A DNA stretch of 64,000 nt from Rosa chinensis (GCF_002994745.2 NW_020126818.1:372001-436000), one strand, 5' to 3'; positions 23,930 through 35,198 are shown, counted from the first letter of the stretch. Numbers and translations are program-made. Notes: generated by a model from the sequence alone, not told the origin.

Positions 23930-25043
23930 TGATAGGAGCATTTTAATGCGACGTTTTAACTGCATTTCCCTACACTTTTCTGCGCCATTTCCTTGAAAAA
24001 TCCCTGTTTGGGAAAGTTTCCATTCTTTGATTGGGAAAGTTCCTTATTGTAGAAAGTTTCCATTTTTGTCTTCATTTTTCATTTCTCATTTCTCATTTCT
24101 CATTTTTCATTTCTCATTTCTGGAAAGTTTCTATTTTTCATTTTTTAGAAAGTTTCTATTTTAAGTATAGTTTCTATTTTCAGGACCTCCGAGCTAGAAA
24201 GTGGAAATGAACGCATGAATAGAAAGAGGAGCTTGCGAACATCAAGACGAACGAACATGAGAGAAAATGGCCCACACATTTGAGCAGAAATGAAGAAACA
24301 AGCTTTCCTAGTCCAACCAGGAAATCCTACAAAATGGAGGAAGGCTTCCCTAGCAAGTTTCCAACGCAACCATGAAAAAGAAATGGAAAAATATTGTGTT
24401 TTGCGTTGGAAAATGAGAAGGCTTGAAGATGAAGCAACGAGGCCCAAGAACTCTTTGGATTTTCGGCAAATTGGATAAAGGCCCATCAAAGCCCATATAT
24501 TTAGGGTTTATGACGCATGAATAAACCCTAGGGGAGTGTTGCCGTTCAAAGCAAGAGAAAAACAAGGAAAGTGGCGTGAAAATCAGAATTATGTGTGGAG
24601 ATTTTCTAGGGAGATTCTCTAGGGCTATTTTTATGGAAAGAAAATACTTGGAGATAATCCCTAGAAGTTTTGCCGTGAAAAAGGAAGAGATAAACAAGGG
24701 AGGACGCCAAAACCCTAGGGTTTTGGACGGCAAAGATATTCCCTAGAGATTTTTAAGGAAGGAGAAAAAGGTGGAGACCAAGGAAAGATCAAAAGAAGTC
24801 TAGATACATTCCTACATTCCCTAAAGAGTTTTGGCCGAATTTGGAAGCATAAAATCAGAAATTATCTCTTTATTTCGGCAAGAATTATTTAGGGAATTAA
24901 TATTGGAATTTTGTGATTGGTTGCACCACCTCATAGGGCTTATGTGGCAAGAATTCATTGGAGGAAATTATGTGGAGGAAGCAAGCACATGCCGTGAACA
25001 TCTCTAGGGTTTTGGACGGCTTGGACACCTAGGGGCCGTCCCC

Positions 25044-25050
25044 TATATAT
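25044..25050 (+). promoter_or_regulatory. TATA box in 5' LTR of C
   Basis: TATATAT after a GTCCCC block; the same block precedes the box in other type 1 LTRs. It probably marks the U3/R border a few tens of bases downstream. Confidence 0.65.
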
Positions 25051-26112
25051 TCCTACACTTTCTCAACGTCAAGGGTTCCGAAAAATTCCATACTTTTGCG
25101 TTTATACTTTGAGAAAATAATTCAGAAATCTCTCTAGCCTAGCCGTGTTCTTCTCCATCCTCTAGGGCAACCACGAAGTGCAAGCAAGGCCAAGGAAGAA
25201 GAAGACAAGCCGTGCACACCATCCACCCTCCACCTTGAAGATTGCTTTCGAAATTCAAGAGACCACATCATCACTTCATTCATCTCATCTTCATCACGGT
25301 GTAATCCGATTCTCCTTGTACCTTTGCTTTGTATTTTCGTTGGTTTTGCCTTAGTTGACACATATGTATGAACAAGTATTGTTTTCTGAAATTTTATGAT
25401 GAATTGTTAATTTTCAGATTCATATATTGCGATTTATGGTTGCTTTTGTGTGAGTGTTTGATTAAATTTGCATGATAGAAATCTTTTGTATGATTATCTT
25501 GAATGGTTCGAAACATTTAGGGTTTTTATGTGAATGTTGCTACGAATTTGAGAACATGAATCAACTTTTTGGTTTTGTGTTCTTGAATCGATAAGTAGTA
25601 AAGGTTTTGTACAAAAACCGAATTTAATCAAAGAAGATTGCAATTAGGTGGACTTTTCCATACTAAGTTGCACATTTGAGTTGATAGCCTTTCTAGGTGT
25701 TTATTGCGTTAAACATGACATGATTGACTAGCTTTCTAGGGCTTGATTGCATGTTTGATAGAATTAATCTAGGTGCTTTCACTTAGGTAAATTAGCATTG
25801 AAAGTAAAATATGGGAAATTGTTTGCTTTTGAACGTTTCACATGATCAACTCCTCTTGCATGACTATGATGAACAATGATGAACTTGAATTAATTTTAAT
25901 CATGAGTTTCGACTTTGATCTTTGTTCTTGCATTCCATTTGTATTTTTATGTTTTTGCATTTTAATTATTTAGGTAACTTAGATTTTATTTTCGGAAATT
26001 AAAACCAAAAACCAAAAACTCCCCCCTTTTCGTAAATATGTCTATATTTTGTAAATATTATACTTTGTTTTAATTTTAATTGTTTAATTGTTTGACAATG
26101 ACAGGTGTACCC

Positions 26113-26123
26113 TCAATCCCCGG
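26113..26123 (+). promoter_or_regulatory. U5 segment complementary to the primer-binding region
   Basis: TCAATCCCCGG is the exact reverse complement of CCGGGGATTGA at 26218-26228, which overlaps the primer site. In the RNA an 11-bp long-range stem could form, with the terminal hairpin inside its loop. The same pair is present in every element where both parts are visible. Confidence 0.6.
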
Positions 26124-26206
26124 AATAGAACGATCCCTATTTATTACGTACTACTAATGACATTTCAGGGTTAAATTGGTCGCTCGATAAAAGCGACATC
26201 AATTTT

Positions 26207-26224
26207 TGGCGCCGTTGCCGGGGA
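26207..26224 (+). other. Primer-binding site of C (tRNA-Asp type)
   Basis: TGGCGCCGTTGCCGGGGA, five bases after the LTR; complementary to the 3' end of plant tRNA-Asp as recalled. It primes minus-strand DNA synthesis. Confidence 0.93.
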
Positions 26225-26401
26225 TTGAAAAATCATTTGTCATATTGTGAATATTTGTTTTTGTTTATATGTTGTCTTCGAAAAAAAAAAAAAAAAATTA
26301 CTTGTTAATTATTTTGTAATTGTCGAAATTTAGTTAATTACTTAGGTTGTTATTTATATTATTGAATACGAATTTTTATTGTAAGTTGTAAATTAAAGAA
26401 G

Positions 26402-26788
26402 GAATAGGTGAAGTCGTGTTTATTAATATTGGCCTAAACCCCTTATTGGTACCTAGTCCAGGTCCCTTAAGGTTGAGGGCGGCCTTTATTAACATTCATT
26501 GAACTGTCTTCACACTTAGGACCTTTTATATCCAAGTAAGTATAGCCTATGTGGGATGGTGTCTAGGAAGGGGACAACGCTCATGACTGGTTCTTGAATC
26601 CAGAAGTGCGTGCAAATGAGCCTAAACCACAGTGTGGGAGTAGCTCATGCCAAAATGGATTCTACCTCTCGTGGTCGCCCTCCCCTACCTGGCCATTTCA
26701 GTAAGGTTGCCCAAAGGATGTAGGAGAGACTTAGTGTCTTGACGACTATACTTGGGCCGCACGTCCACTTGATTTACCGCTTGGAATT
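26402..26788 (+). other. Leader RNA module, copy 1 of C
   Basis: First of two diverged copies in the leader. Blocks shared with copy 2 include TTAATATTGGCC, GGTTGAGGGCGGC, TGTGGGAGTAGC and a CGACTAT block near the end. This copy is the one kept in D, E and J. Confidence 0.7.
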
Positions 26789-26982
26789 TAATTCGAAATC
26801 AATGGTATTTATAACAAAAGAAAATGTTGTGATGCACCTAAGGTATATTGGATTAAACATAGTCTTGAAAAGGGTAGCTGTTTCAGCCCCATTGCACATC
26901 GAGACTCCCTGTTCCCGTACCTAAGTGTTGAAAATAATTGTAAAGAAAAGGAAAGAATAGAAGTAATTTTACTTAATTTCGT

Positions 26983-26989
26983 AAAAAAA

Positions 26990-27020
<31 letters not shown>

Positions 27021-27024
27021 GAAG
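26983..27024 (+). repeat. A-rich tract between leader modules of C
   Basis: Long A-run interrupted by single G; a shorter A17 run is at 26281-26297. Matching runs of different length are in I. Confidence 0.85.
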
Positions 27025-27171
27025 ATAATTAGATGTGAATAGTGACGTTTTGTTTGATTGTGTGAAAGTTTTGTGTAAGTGGTGTCTAATCTTGTTAAAC
27101 AAAGGAAATGTAAAGAATTAATTATAAATATTGTTACATTCTTGATTTATTATAAGTGTGTAAAATCGTAT

Positions 27172-27560
27172 GAGTAGATAAGGGCCCTTTTGTTAATATT
27201 GGCCTTAACCCTTCATTAGTGCCTTTCTAAGGTCTTATGAGGTTGAGGGCGGCTTTTATTAGCATTTGGAGAACTGTCTAACACATGAGTTCTTTCCAAG
27301 CTGAGTAAGGGGCATATAGGTGGTGTCTTAGGTTGAGACCCTGGGTGATGGGTTCAAATTGGATCTCAGAGATACTATAGACCGTGCGTAAACCACAATG
27401 TGGGAGTAGCCAATAGGGGCCTAAACCTCAATGAGGGAGTAGCCTCCGTAGTGTCACCAAAATGAGTCCTCCCTCTCACTTACCTCTTAATCTGGCCATC
27501 TAGCCTTCTGAAACAAAGGGAAGTGACTTATGTCTAGGCGACTATCCCTAGATCGTATCT
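27172..27560 (+). other. Leader RNA module, copy 2 of C
   Basis: Diverged second copy, 771 bases after the first; similar block order with an added second GGGAGTAGC block. Present in C and I, absent from the non-autonomous elements. Confidence 0.65.
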
Positions 27561-27796
27561 CACCAATAGTAGTGGTTTCTATTGGGCTCGACTTACAACT
27601 TGTAATCAATTGAGATATTAACTTTATTTTGTAAAGATAATAAGATACTTGAACATAACCTTCACTTGTAAATTGTGTTGTTTTGTACATTTTATACTTG
27701 TATAAATTTCTTTTGTGGTTTATTTGTGAAAAGATTGTGGATAGTTTGTAATTTGTACTTCTCTTTATACTTGTATAAATCATAAATAGTAAAGTC

Positions 27797-27838
27797 GTGA
27801 ATAGTAACTTGTGAATAGTGACTCGTGAATAGTAAGGT
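27797..27838 (+). repeat. Three tandem 14-bp units upstream of gag (C)
   Basis: Three units close to GTGAATAGTAACTT, 86 bases before the gag start. Same in I at 51044-51085. Confidence 0.8.
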
Positions 27839-27924
27839 TGATGTATAAATCACTAATTTGTAATTAACTCACTTTATACTTTGCTAACTTCTTTGATTTT
27901 TGATGATGTTCAGGATTCCTATGA

Positions 27925-28677
27925 ATGACCGAGCCTTTTAGATCCTCTACACTAAAGGAAATTGAAGCAAGGCTCGCTCGCTTGAAGGGTCCTTCACTTC
28001 TTGAGCAGACAAGCCCTTCCCCTTCGACACACAGAGGGTACATCTTTAACGAACAAGGGAAGAGGACCTACTGTTCTGAGGAGTCTACATCACCTACACC
28101 AAGTCCATCTCCTCCTTCACGTTCACCTTCACCTGTGATTTCGTCCAACTCTACACCACCACCTTCACCACCACCTGAAGAAGTCGAAGAAGAGAGAATG
28201 GCATCTATTAGGGAACTTTCCACTGCAACTGTTGAAGGAGGACCCCCTACAGGCATAGTATACCCTCCCCCTGCAGCTGGAAGACAAGCAGAGTTTGAGC
28301 TAAAGAGTGGTTTGTTGCACAAGCTCCCTATCTTCCATGGACTTAATATGGAGGACGCTAACAAGCATGTTCGAGAATTTCAATCTGTTTGTGCAAACAT
28401 GCAACCACAAGGGGCAGATGAGAACCTTCTTAAGATGAGAGCATTTCCATTCTCTCTAGCTGATAGAGCCAAGGATTGGCTATATGAACTTCCTGCAGGA
28501 CGTATCACTTCATGGGAGACAATGAGAAAGGCCTTCTTGGAGAAATACTTCCCAGCTTCTAAGGTCATCACACTTAGAAAGAAGCTCAGTGGAATAGAGC
28601 AAGCCCATGATGAGTCCTATGCTGCTTACTATGAGAGTTCAATTCCTTACTTGCACAATGTCCTCAACATCAGATGA
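27925..28677 (+). CDS. gag: gag of C, N-terminal part (frameshifted at its end)
   Basis: Gag forms the virus-like particle. The start ATG at 27925 opens [21 protein letters not shown] and C share it. An earlier ATG at 27921 in another frame stops after six codons. The N-terminal part (about residues 50-90) is rich in Ser and Pro and ends in an acidic stretch (EEVEEER). The retrotransposon gag domain follows at about residues 120-235, with [17 protein letters not shown] and FLEKYFP as landmarks. After YAAYYE the frame is wrong: compared with I, one G of a GG pair is missing at about 28637. The last 14 codons are therefore out of frame, and the protein ends at 28677. The native frame continues in 28674-32870. 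The break is inferred from comparison of the two copies. Confidence 0.9.
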   Translation: MTEPFRSSTLKEIEARLARLKGPSLLEQTSPSPSTHRGYIFNEQGKRTYCSEESTSPTPSPSPPSRSPSPVISSNSTPPPSPPPEEVEEERMASIRELSTATVEGGPPTGIVYPPPAAGRQAEFELKSGLLHKLPIFHGLNMEDANKHVREFQSVCANMQPQGADENLLKMRAFPFSLADRAKDWLYELPAGRITSWETMRKAFLEKYFPASKVITLRKKLSGIEQAHDESYAAYYESSIPYLHNVLNIR

Positions 28678-31600
28678 AGGATGAGACCCTACTCACATGT
28701 TTCTATGAAGGACTCTTACCCTTGGAAAGGCAAATGTTGGATGCTGCAGCTGGAGGAGCTTTTGTGGATAAGTCCCCTACAGTTGGGAAGGAGCTTATAG
28801 CTAATCGTGCCTTGAACTCCCAACAATATGAGGGGGTAGGACACTCTATTCGTAGGGTGCATGAGATGAGCAAGAATACTGCAATTGAGGACCAACTGAA
28901 TAAGCTTACTCTACTCATGAATCAAGTGGTAAGTTCCAAGGGACCAAGTGCAACAATAGCTTGTGGGGTATGCTCTATGCAAGGGCATGTTACAGATCAG
29001 TGCCCTCAACTTAATGAGAATGGAGGATGGGAATCTGCAAATGCTATTGGAGGATATCAAGGAGGATACCAAGGAGGACCTCAACGTCCTAGACATGACC
29101 CTTACTCCAATACGTACAACCCAGGATGGAGGGACCATCCCAACTTCAAGTGGACTAACAATGATAACGTTCAGAATCCTCTTGGTGGGAACTTCCAACG
29201 TCCTCAAGGGCCTTCATTCCAAGGATCATCTTTTCAAAGGCCCTACATGCCCCCTCCTCAACAGAACTCAGGACCTTCAATGTCTCACTATGACAAAACG
29301 TTGGAAGCCTTGACTAGTTCCACCCAGGCCTTGACAAACTCTACTCAAGCTTTGATTCAAGGACAACAGACCCACACTAAGGATATTGCAGATCTTAAGA
29401 AACAGATGGGTCAAGTTGTGGACTTCATGAGCAAGATTCATGAGACTGGGAAGCTTCCTAGTGGCACAATACCTAACCCTAAAGGTAATGTGGAGAATGC
29501 ATCAGTTGTGACTACGAGGAGTGGGAGACCATTTGTGGATCCACCCAAGCAACCCAAGAAGGTCCAAATGAGCATAGAAATTGAGGAAGACCAAGAACCC
29601 ACCAAGTTGGGTATTGAGAAGGACCCTGCAACGTCAAAGGAAGAGACCAAGGCATCCTCATCTTTAAAGGCAAAACCGGAAATCAAAGGTAATAATTCTA
29701 ACTTATCAAATTCGGTTATTGCTAACCCTTCTTCTTCTTGCATGCCCTTCCCACGCAGGTTTGCCCAATCTAAGAAGGATGAAAGTGACCAAGCTATCTT
29801 GGAAACTTTCAAGAAGGTGCAAGTAAACCTACCCCTCCTAGAGGCCATCAAGCAAGTCCCTAAGTATGCCAAGTTCCTCAAAGAGCTTTGCACTACTAGG
29901 AGAGTAAACCGTGAAAAGGAGGTGGTAAAGGTAAGTGAGAATGTCTCTGCCCTAATTCAGAGGAAGATCCCTCCAAAGTGTAAGGATCCTGGAAGCTTTA
30001 CCATTCCTTGTACTATTGGTAACTCTAGATTTAAGAATGCCATGCTAGACCTAGGTGCATCTGTTAATGTTATGCCCTACTCTGTTTATGAAACCCTAGG
30101 TCTAGGGGAACTTAAATCTGACAATGTTATCATTCAGTTAGCTGACAGATCCAATGCATACCCTAGAGGTTTGTTGGAGGATGTGCTTGTACAGGTTAAC
30201 CATCTTATCTTCCCAGCTGATTTTTATGTATTGGAAATGGAGGACTCCCCTGTAAGTTCCACTCCATTGCTTTTGGGACGTCCTTTCTTAAGGACAGCTA
30301 GGACGAAGATTGATGTGTATGAAGGCTCTCTTACAATGGAGTTCGATGGTGACATTATTGGCTTTAACATCTTTGAAGCCATGAGGTATCCCCTAGAGGT
30401 TAATGATTGTTTTTCTGCTGACATTTTGGATGAACTTGCGCAGAAAATGTTTGATGTTATGCATGAGGATACCCTAGTCACTACCCTTGAGAGTGGGGTA
30501 GGCTATACAAAGGAAGGCGTCACCATCTCAGAGGACAAGTTGAAAGACACTTGTGAGGATAAAATCATTGAAAACGTCTCCTTCCTTGAGGCATCACCCT
30601 TTATAGGTAAGTCTGTTTCTCCATTGTCCATTCAGTTATCCACTAACAAGACTTTACCTTCAGTGGTCCAGGCCCCAGAACTTGAGCTAAAACCTCTTCC
30701 AGACCATTTGAAGTATGTCTACTTAGGGGACAAGGAGACCTTACCAGTGATTGTGTCCTCTGCACTAACGACTCCACAAGAAGAGAAGTTGGTGGACATG
30801 TTGAAGCAACATAAGACCGCCATAGGATGGACATTGGCGGATATCAAGGGAATCAGCCCTACAACTTGCGTCCACAGGATACTTCTAGAGGAGGGGTCTA
30901 AACCCACTAGAGAGGCTCAACGTCGTCTCAACCCTCCAATGATGGAAGTAGTGAAGAAGGAGGTTATCAAACTCCTTGATTGTGGGGTAATCTACCCTAT
31001 TTCTGACTCCAAGTGGGTCTCTCCAGTTCAGGTCGTGCCCAAGAAGTCTGGGATCACTGTGGTAAAGAATGCTGATAACGAACTGGTGCCCCAAAGGACA
31101 GTAACAGGCCACAGAGTATGCATTGACTATAGGAGGCTCAACGCAACCACAAGGAAAGACCACTTTCCTCTGCCATTCATTGACCAGATGCTTGAGCGCC
31201 TAGCTGGGCATGACTACTACTGCTTCCTGGATGGATACTCTGGTTACAACCAGATTGCAATTGCAAATGAAGATCAAGAGAAGACAACCTTCACTTGCCC
31301 CTTTGGAACGTTTGCCTATAGACGTATGCCCTTCGGACTTTGCAACGCTCCAGGTACCTTTCAGAGGTGTATGGTAAGTATCTTTTCAGATTATATTGAG
31401 AAAATCATAGAGGTATTCATGGATGACTTTTCAGTTTTTGGAAAGAATTTTGATGATTGTCTTAATAATCTGGAGATAATTCTGAAACGTTGCATGGAAA
31501 CTAACCTTGTCTTAAACTGGGAAAAATGCCATTTTATGGTTAAACAAGGAATAGTTCTAGGACATATTGTCTCTGCTAGGGGTATAGAGGTTGATAAAGC

Positions 31601-32870
31601 CAAGGTTGATATTGTGCGTCACTTACCCTCTCCCACTTCTGTGAGAGAGATTCGTTCTTTCCTTGGTCATGCAGGTTTTTACAGGAGGTTCATCAAGGAC
31701 TTCTCCAAAATTTCGAGACCCTTATGTCAACTGCTCCAGAAGGATGTGCCCTTCCATTTTGACAAGGAGTGTCAAGAAGCTTTTGACAAGCTTAAGGAGT
31801 TGTTGACATCTGCCCCCATCATGTTACCTCCAGACTGGTCCTTGCCCTTTGAGTTAATGTGTGATGCCTCTGACTACGCAGTTGGAGCCGTTTTGGGACA
31901 AAGGAAGGAAAAGCTGCCCTATGCCATCTACTACGCCTCAAGGACTCTCAATGATGCACAAATGAATTACTCCACCACAGAGAAAGAGCTCCTTGCAGTT
32001 GTCTTTGCCCTTGAGAAGTTTCGCTCTTATTTACTTGGTACCAAAGTTACTATCTTTACTGACCATGCAGCTTTGAAATACTTGATGACCAAGAAGGAGG
32101 CGAAACCAAGGCTCATCAGATGGATCCTACTCTTGCAAGAATTCGACGTGGAAATCAAGGACAAGAAGGGTAGTGAGAACGTGGTAGCTGACCACTTGAG
32201 TCGCTTAGTGCATGCAGAAGATTATCTCCCTCTGGTGGAGACATTTCCAGACGAGCAACTCTTTGGACTTCAGGTAAGTGAACCATGGTATGCAGACATT
32301 GTGAATTATATTGTGTCTAGAAAGATTCCTGATACCATGTCACGTGCTCATAGGGATAGGCTTAAGAAAACTGTTAAGCAATATGTTTGGGATGAACCTT
32401 ATTTGTGGAAATATTGCTCTGATCAATTGATTAGGAGATGTGTGCCTGAACATGAACATAATGCTATACTTTCTTTTTGCCACTCTAAAGCATGTGGGGG
32501 ACACTTTGGGTCTAAGAAGACTGCGTTTAAGGTGCTAGAGTCTGGGTTCTATTGGCCAACATTATTTAAGGATGCACATGCCTATTGTTTAACTTGTGAT
32601 AAGTGCCAAAGAACAGGAAATCTAGGTCCTAGAGATCAAATGCCATTGTCCAATATAATAACTGTTGAAATATTTGATGTCTGGGGTATAGATTTCATGG
32701 GACCTTTCCCTTCATCTTTTGGGTTTCTCTATATCTTACTTGCAGTGGACTATGTTTCCAAATGGGTGGAAGCAAAGGCCACTAGAACTAATGACTCTAA
32801 GGTTGTTGCAGATTTTATCAAGTCTAACATCTTTAGCAGGTTTGGAATGCCTAGAGTTCTCATTAGTGAT
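28674..32870 (+). CDS. gag-pol of C: knuckle, protease, reverse transcriptase, RNase H, first part of integrase
   Basis: Large continuous frame; its ATG is an internal Met of gag, not a native start. Residues counted from 28674: CCHC zinc knuckle C97, C100, H105, C110; a Ser/Thr/Gln-rich predicted coiled coil around 210-260; a conserved block before protease ([19 protein letters not shown], about 393-411); protease with D459 in DLGAS; reverse transcriptase with D853 in [10 protein letters not shown] and FMDD at 915-918; RNase H with D1064 (CDAS), Glu in TEKELLA (1103-1105) and D1130 (FTDHAAL); integrase zinc region; and D of GIDFMG (codon 32691-32693). The frame is cut exactly after the second catalytic Asp codon (32868-32870) by a solo LTR. 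The polyprotein supplies particle protein, processing, cDNA synthesis and integration. No stop separates gag from pol, as in other single-frame Athila-like elements. Confidence 0.95.
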
Positions 32871-35193
32871 TGATAGGAGCATTTTAATGCGACGTTTTAC
32901 TTGCTTTTCCCTGCATTTTCTGCGTTATTTCCTTAATAAAACCCTGTTTAGGAAAGTTTCCATTCTTTGATTGGGAAAGTTCCTATTTGTAGAAAGTTTC
33001 TATTTTTTTTGTAGTTTTTATTTATCATTTTTAGTAAGTTTCCATTTTTAGTAGTTTCTATTTTTCATTTTTAGAAAGTTTCCCACTTTTCATTTTAGGA
33101 AAGTTTCTATTTTTCTTACTAGTTTCTATTTTCAGGTCCTTGTCACAAATGAGCTGAAACGAGCTCACAAATGGAGAGAGAAGCTAGCCAACGTTGGAGG
33201 GAGATAAGATGAAGTACAAAGGGAAGCACAAATGAGCAGAAATGAAGAAATGAAGCTTTCCTGGTCCAACCAGGAAACCCTGTCCAGAAAAGGAAAGCTT
33301 GCCAAAACAAGACTCTTGAGCCAACCATGAATGGAGATCGAATTAATGAAGTGACATGGCATGAGAGAAGCTTCTTGAAGACTCTAGATGATGACATGGC
33401 ACAAAGGTGGCGCATGGAGGCCCAAGAACTCTCAAGACTTGTTGGATTTTCGGCAAATGGATCAAAAGCCCACAAAGCCCATGCAATTAGGGTTTGTGAC
33501 GCAATGAAGAAACCCTAGAGATGTTTGCCGTCCAAAATGAAGAGAGAAACAAGGAAAATGACGTGGAAAATCAGAAATTAAAAGGAGATTTTCTAGGGAG
33601 ATTTTCTAGGGCTATTTTTATGGAAATTCATCAAGAGATAAACCCTAGAATATCTTTTGCCGTCCAAGCCAAGAGGAAAAGAAGGAAGTTGCCGTGTGAA
33701 TTAAAAGAAAACCCTAGAGAATTCGGCAAGGAGATATTCAAGGGAGAAATAAAAGGAAAGAGAAAAAGGTGGAGACCAAGAAAAGCTCAAAAGAAGTCTA
33801 GATACATTCCTTAATTCCCTAAAGGAAGTTTGGCCGAATTGAACTACAAAAATCAGAATTATATCAAGGGAATTTCGGCAAGATTATTTAGGGAATTAAA
33901 TGGAATTTTGTGATTGGTTGAACCACCTCATAGGGCTTATTTGGCAAGATATTATTGGAGGAAATTATGTGGAATTTTCAGATTAATTCCATAAGGTTTA
34001 CACGGCTTGGAGAGCAAGTTGGCCGTCCCCTATATAACCTCCCATCTTCTCAACGTTTGGGAGTTCCAAGTTCCATACTTTTGCGTTTATACTTTGAGAA
34101 AAAAATCAGAAAACTCTCTAGCTTAGCCGTGTTCTTCTCCATCCTCTAGGGCAACCACGAAGTGCAAGCAAGGCCAAGGAAGAAGAAGACAAGCCGTGAA
34201 CACCATCCATCCTCCACCTTGAAGATTGCTTTCGAAATTCAAGAGATCACATCATCACTTCATTCATCTCATCTTCATCACGGTGTAATCCGATTCTCCT
34301 TGTAACCTTTGCTTTGTATTTTCGTTGGTTTTGCCTTAGTTGACACACATGTTTGAACAATTATTAATTTCTGGAATTTTATGATTAATTGTTAATTTTC
34401 AGATTCATATATTGCGAGTTATGGTTGCTTTTGTGTGAGTGTTTGATTAAATTTGCATGCTAGATAACTTTTGTATTTTAATCTTATGTGGTTGCAAACA
34501 CTTAGGGTTTTAATATAATTGGTGCTAGGTTTAAGAACATGAAATCGACTTTTCGTTTTGTGTAAACTTGAATCAATGTAGTAAAGGTTTTGTGCAAAAA
34601 CCGAATTTAATCAAAGAAGATTGCAATTAGGTGGACTTTTTCATACTAAGTTGCACATTTGAGTTGATAGCCTTTCTAGGTGCTTAATGCGTTAAACATG
34701 ACATGATTGACTAGCTTTCTAGGGTTTGATTGCATGTTTGATAGGATTAATCTAGGTGCTTTCGCTTAGGTTAATTAGCATTGAAAGTAAAATATGGGAA
34801 ATTGTTTGCTTTTGAACGTTTCACATGATTAACTCCTCTTGCATGACTATGATGAACAATGATGAACTTGAATTGATTTTAATTATATGTTTCGATTTGA
34901 TCTTTGTTCTTGCATTCCATTTGTATTTTAATTGTTTTGCATTTTAATTTTTATTAGCTTAGCATTTATTTTCGAAAATAGAAAACCAAAAACCAAAAAT
35001 CCCCCCATTTTCGTAAATATGTATATATTTTGTTATATATTTGTGAATATTATACTTTGTTGTAATTTTAATTGTTTAATTGTTTGACAATGACAGGTGT
35101 ACCCTCAATCCCCGGAATAGAACGATCCCTACTTACTTTATACTACTAATGACATTTCAGGGTTAAATTGGTCGCTCGACAAAAGCGACATCA
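32871..35193 (+). mobile_element. Solo LTR (type 1) inserted in C's integrase
   Basis: 2323-bp LTR, TGATAGGAG to GCGACATCA, flanked by GTGAT (32866-32870, 35194-35198). TATATAA at 34031-34037. It is close to the solo LTR in A by eye. The stretch about 34460-34580 resembles type 2 LTRs, while its surroundings are type 1. Its U3 has several telo-box-like AAACCCTAG motifs (33510, 33640, 33709) and one in reverse (33488). Confidence 0.95.
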
Positions 35194-35198
35194 GTGAT

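Larger units (their letters stand above)
23930..26201 (+). repeat. 5' LTR of C (type 1)
   Basis: 2272 bp, TGATAGGAG to GCGACATCA. U3 tandem units (GAAAGTTTC plus TTTTTCATTTCTCA variants) occupy about 24015-24182. The terminal hairpin GTCGCT/AGCGAC lies near 26178-26197. The 127- and 114-residue minus-strand frames (24350-24733, 24145-24489) recur in all copies of this LTR and are not genes. Confidence 0.95.

Noticed and set aside
24350..24733. 127- and 114-residue minus-strand frames, repeated at 38333 and 47571
   Set aside because: Antisense frames inside type 1 LTRs, identical only because the LTRs are; low-complexity composition and no domain.
26207..26225. tRNA-Asp-like sequence
   Set aside because: It is only the primer-binding complement of the tRNA 3' end, with no cloverleaf; not a tRNA gene.
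27901..27920. Splice-acceptor-like TTCAG just before gag
   Set aside because: A pyrimidine-poor context and no clear matching donor in the leader; not enough to claim an intron.
30885..31163. Minus-strand frames across pol (for example 92 residues here and 60983-61261)
   Set aside because: Shadows of the plus-strand reverse transcriptase frame.
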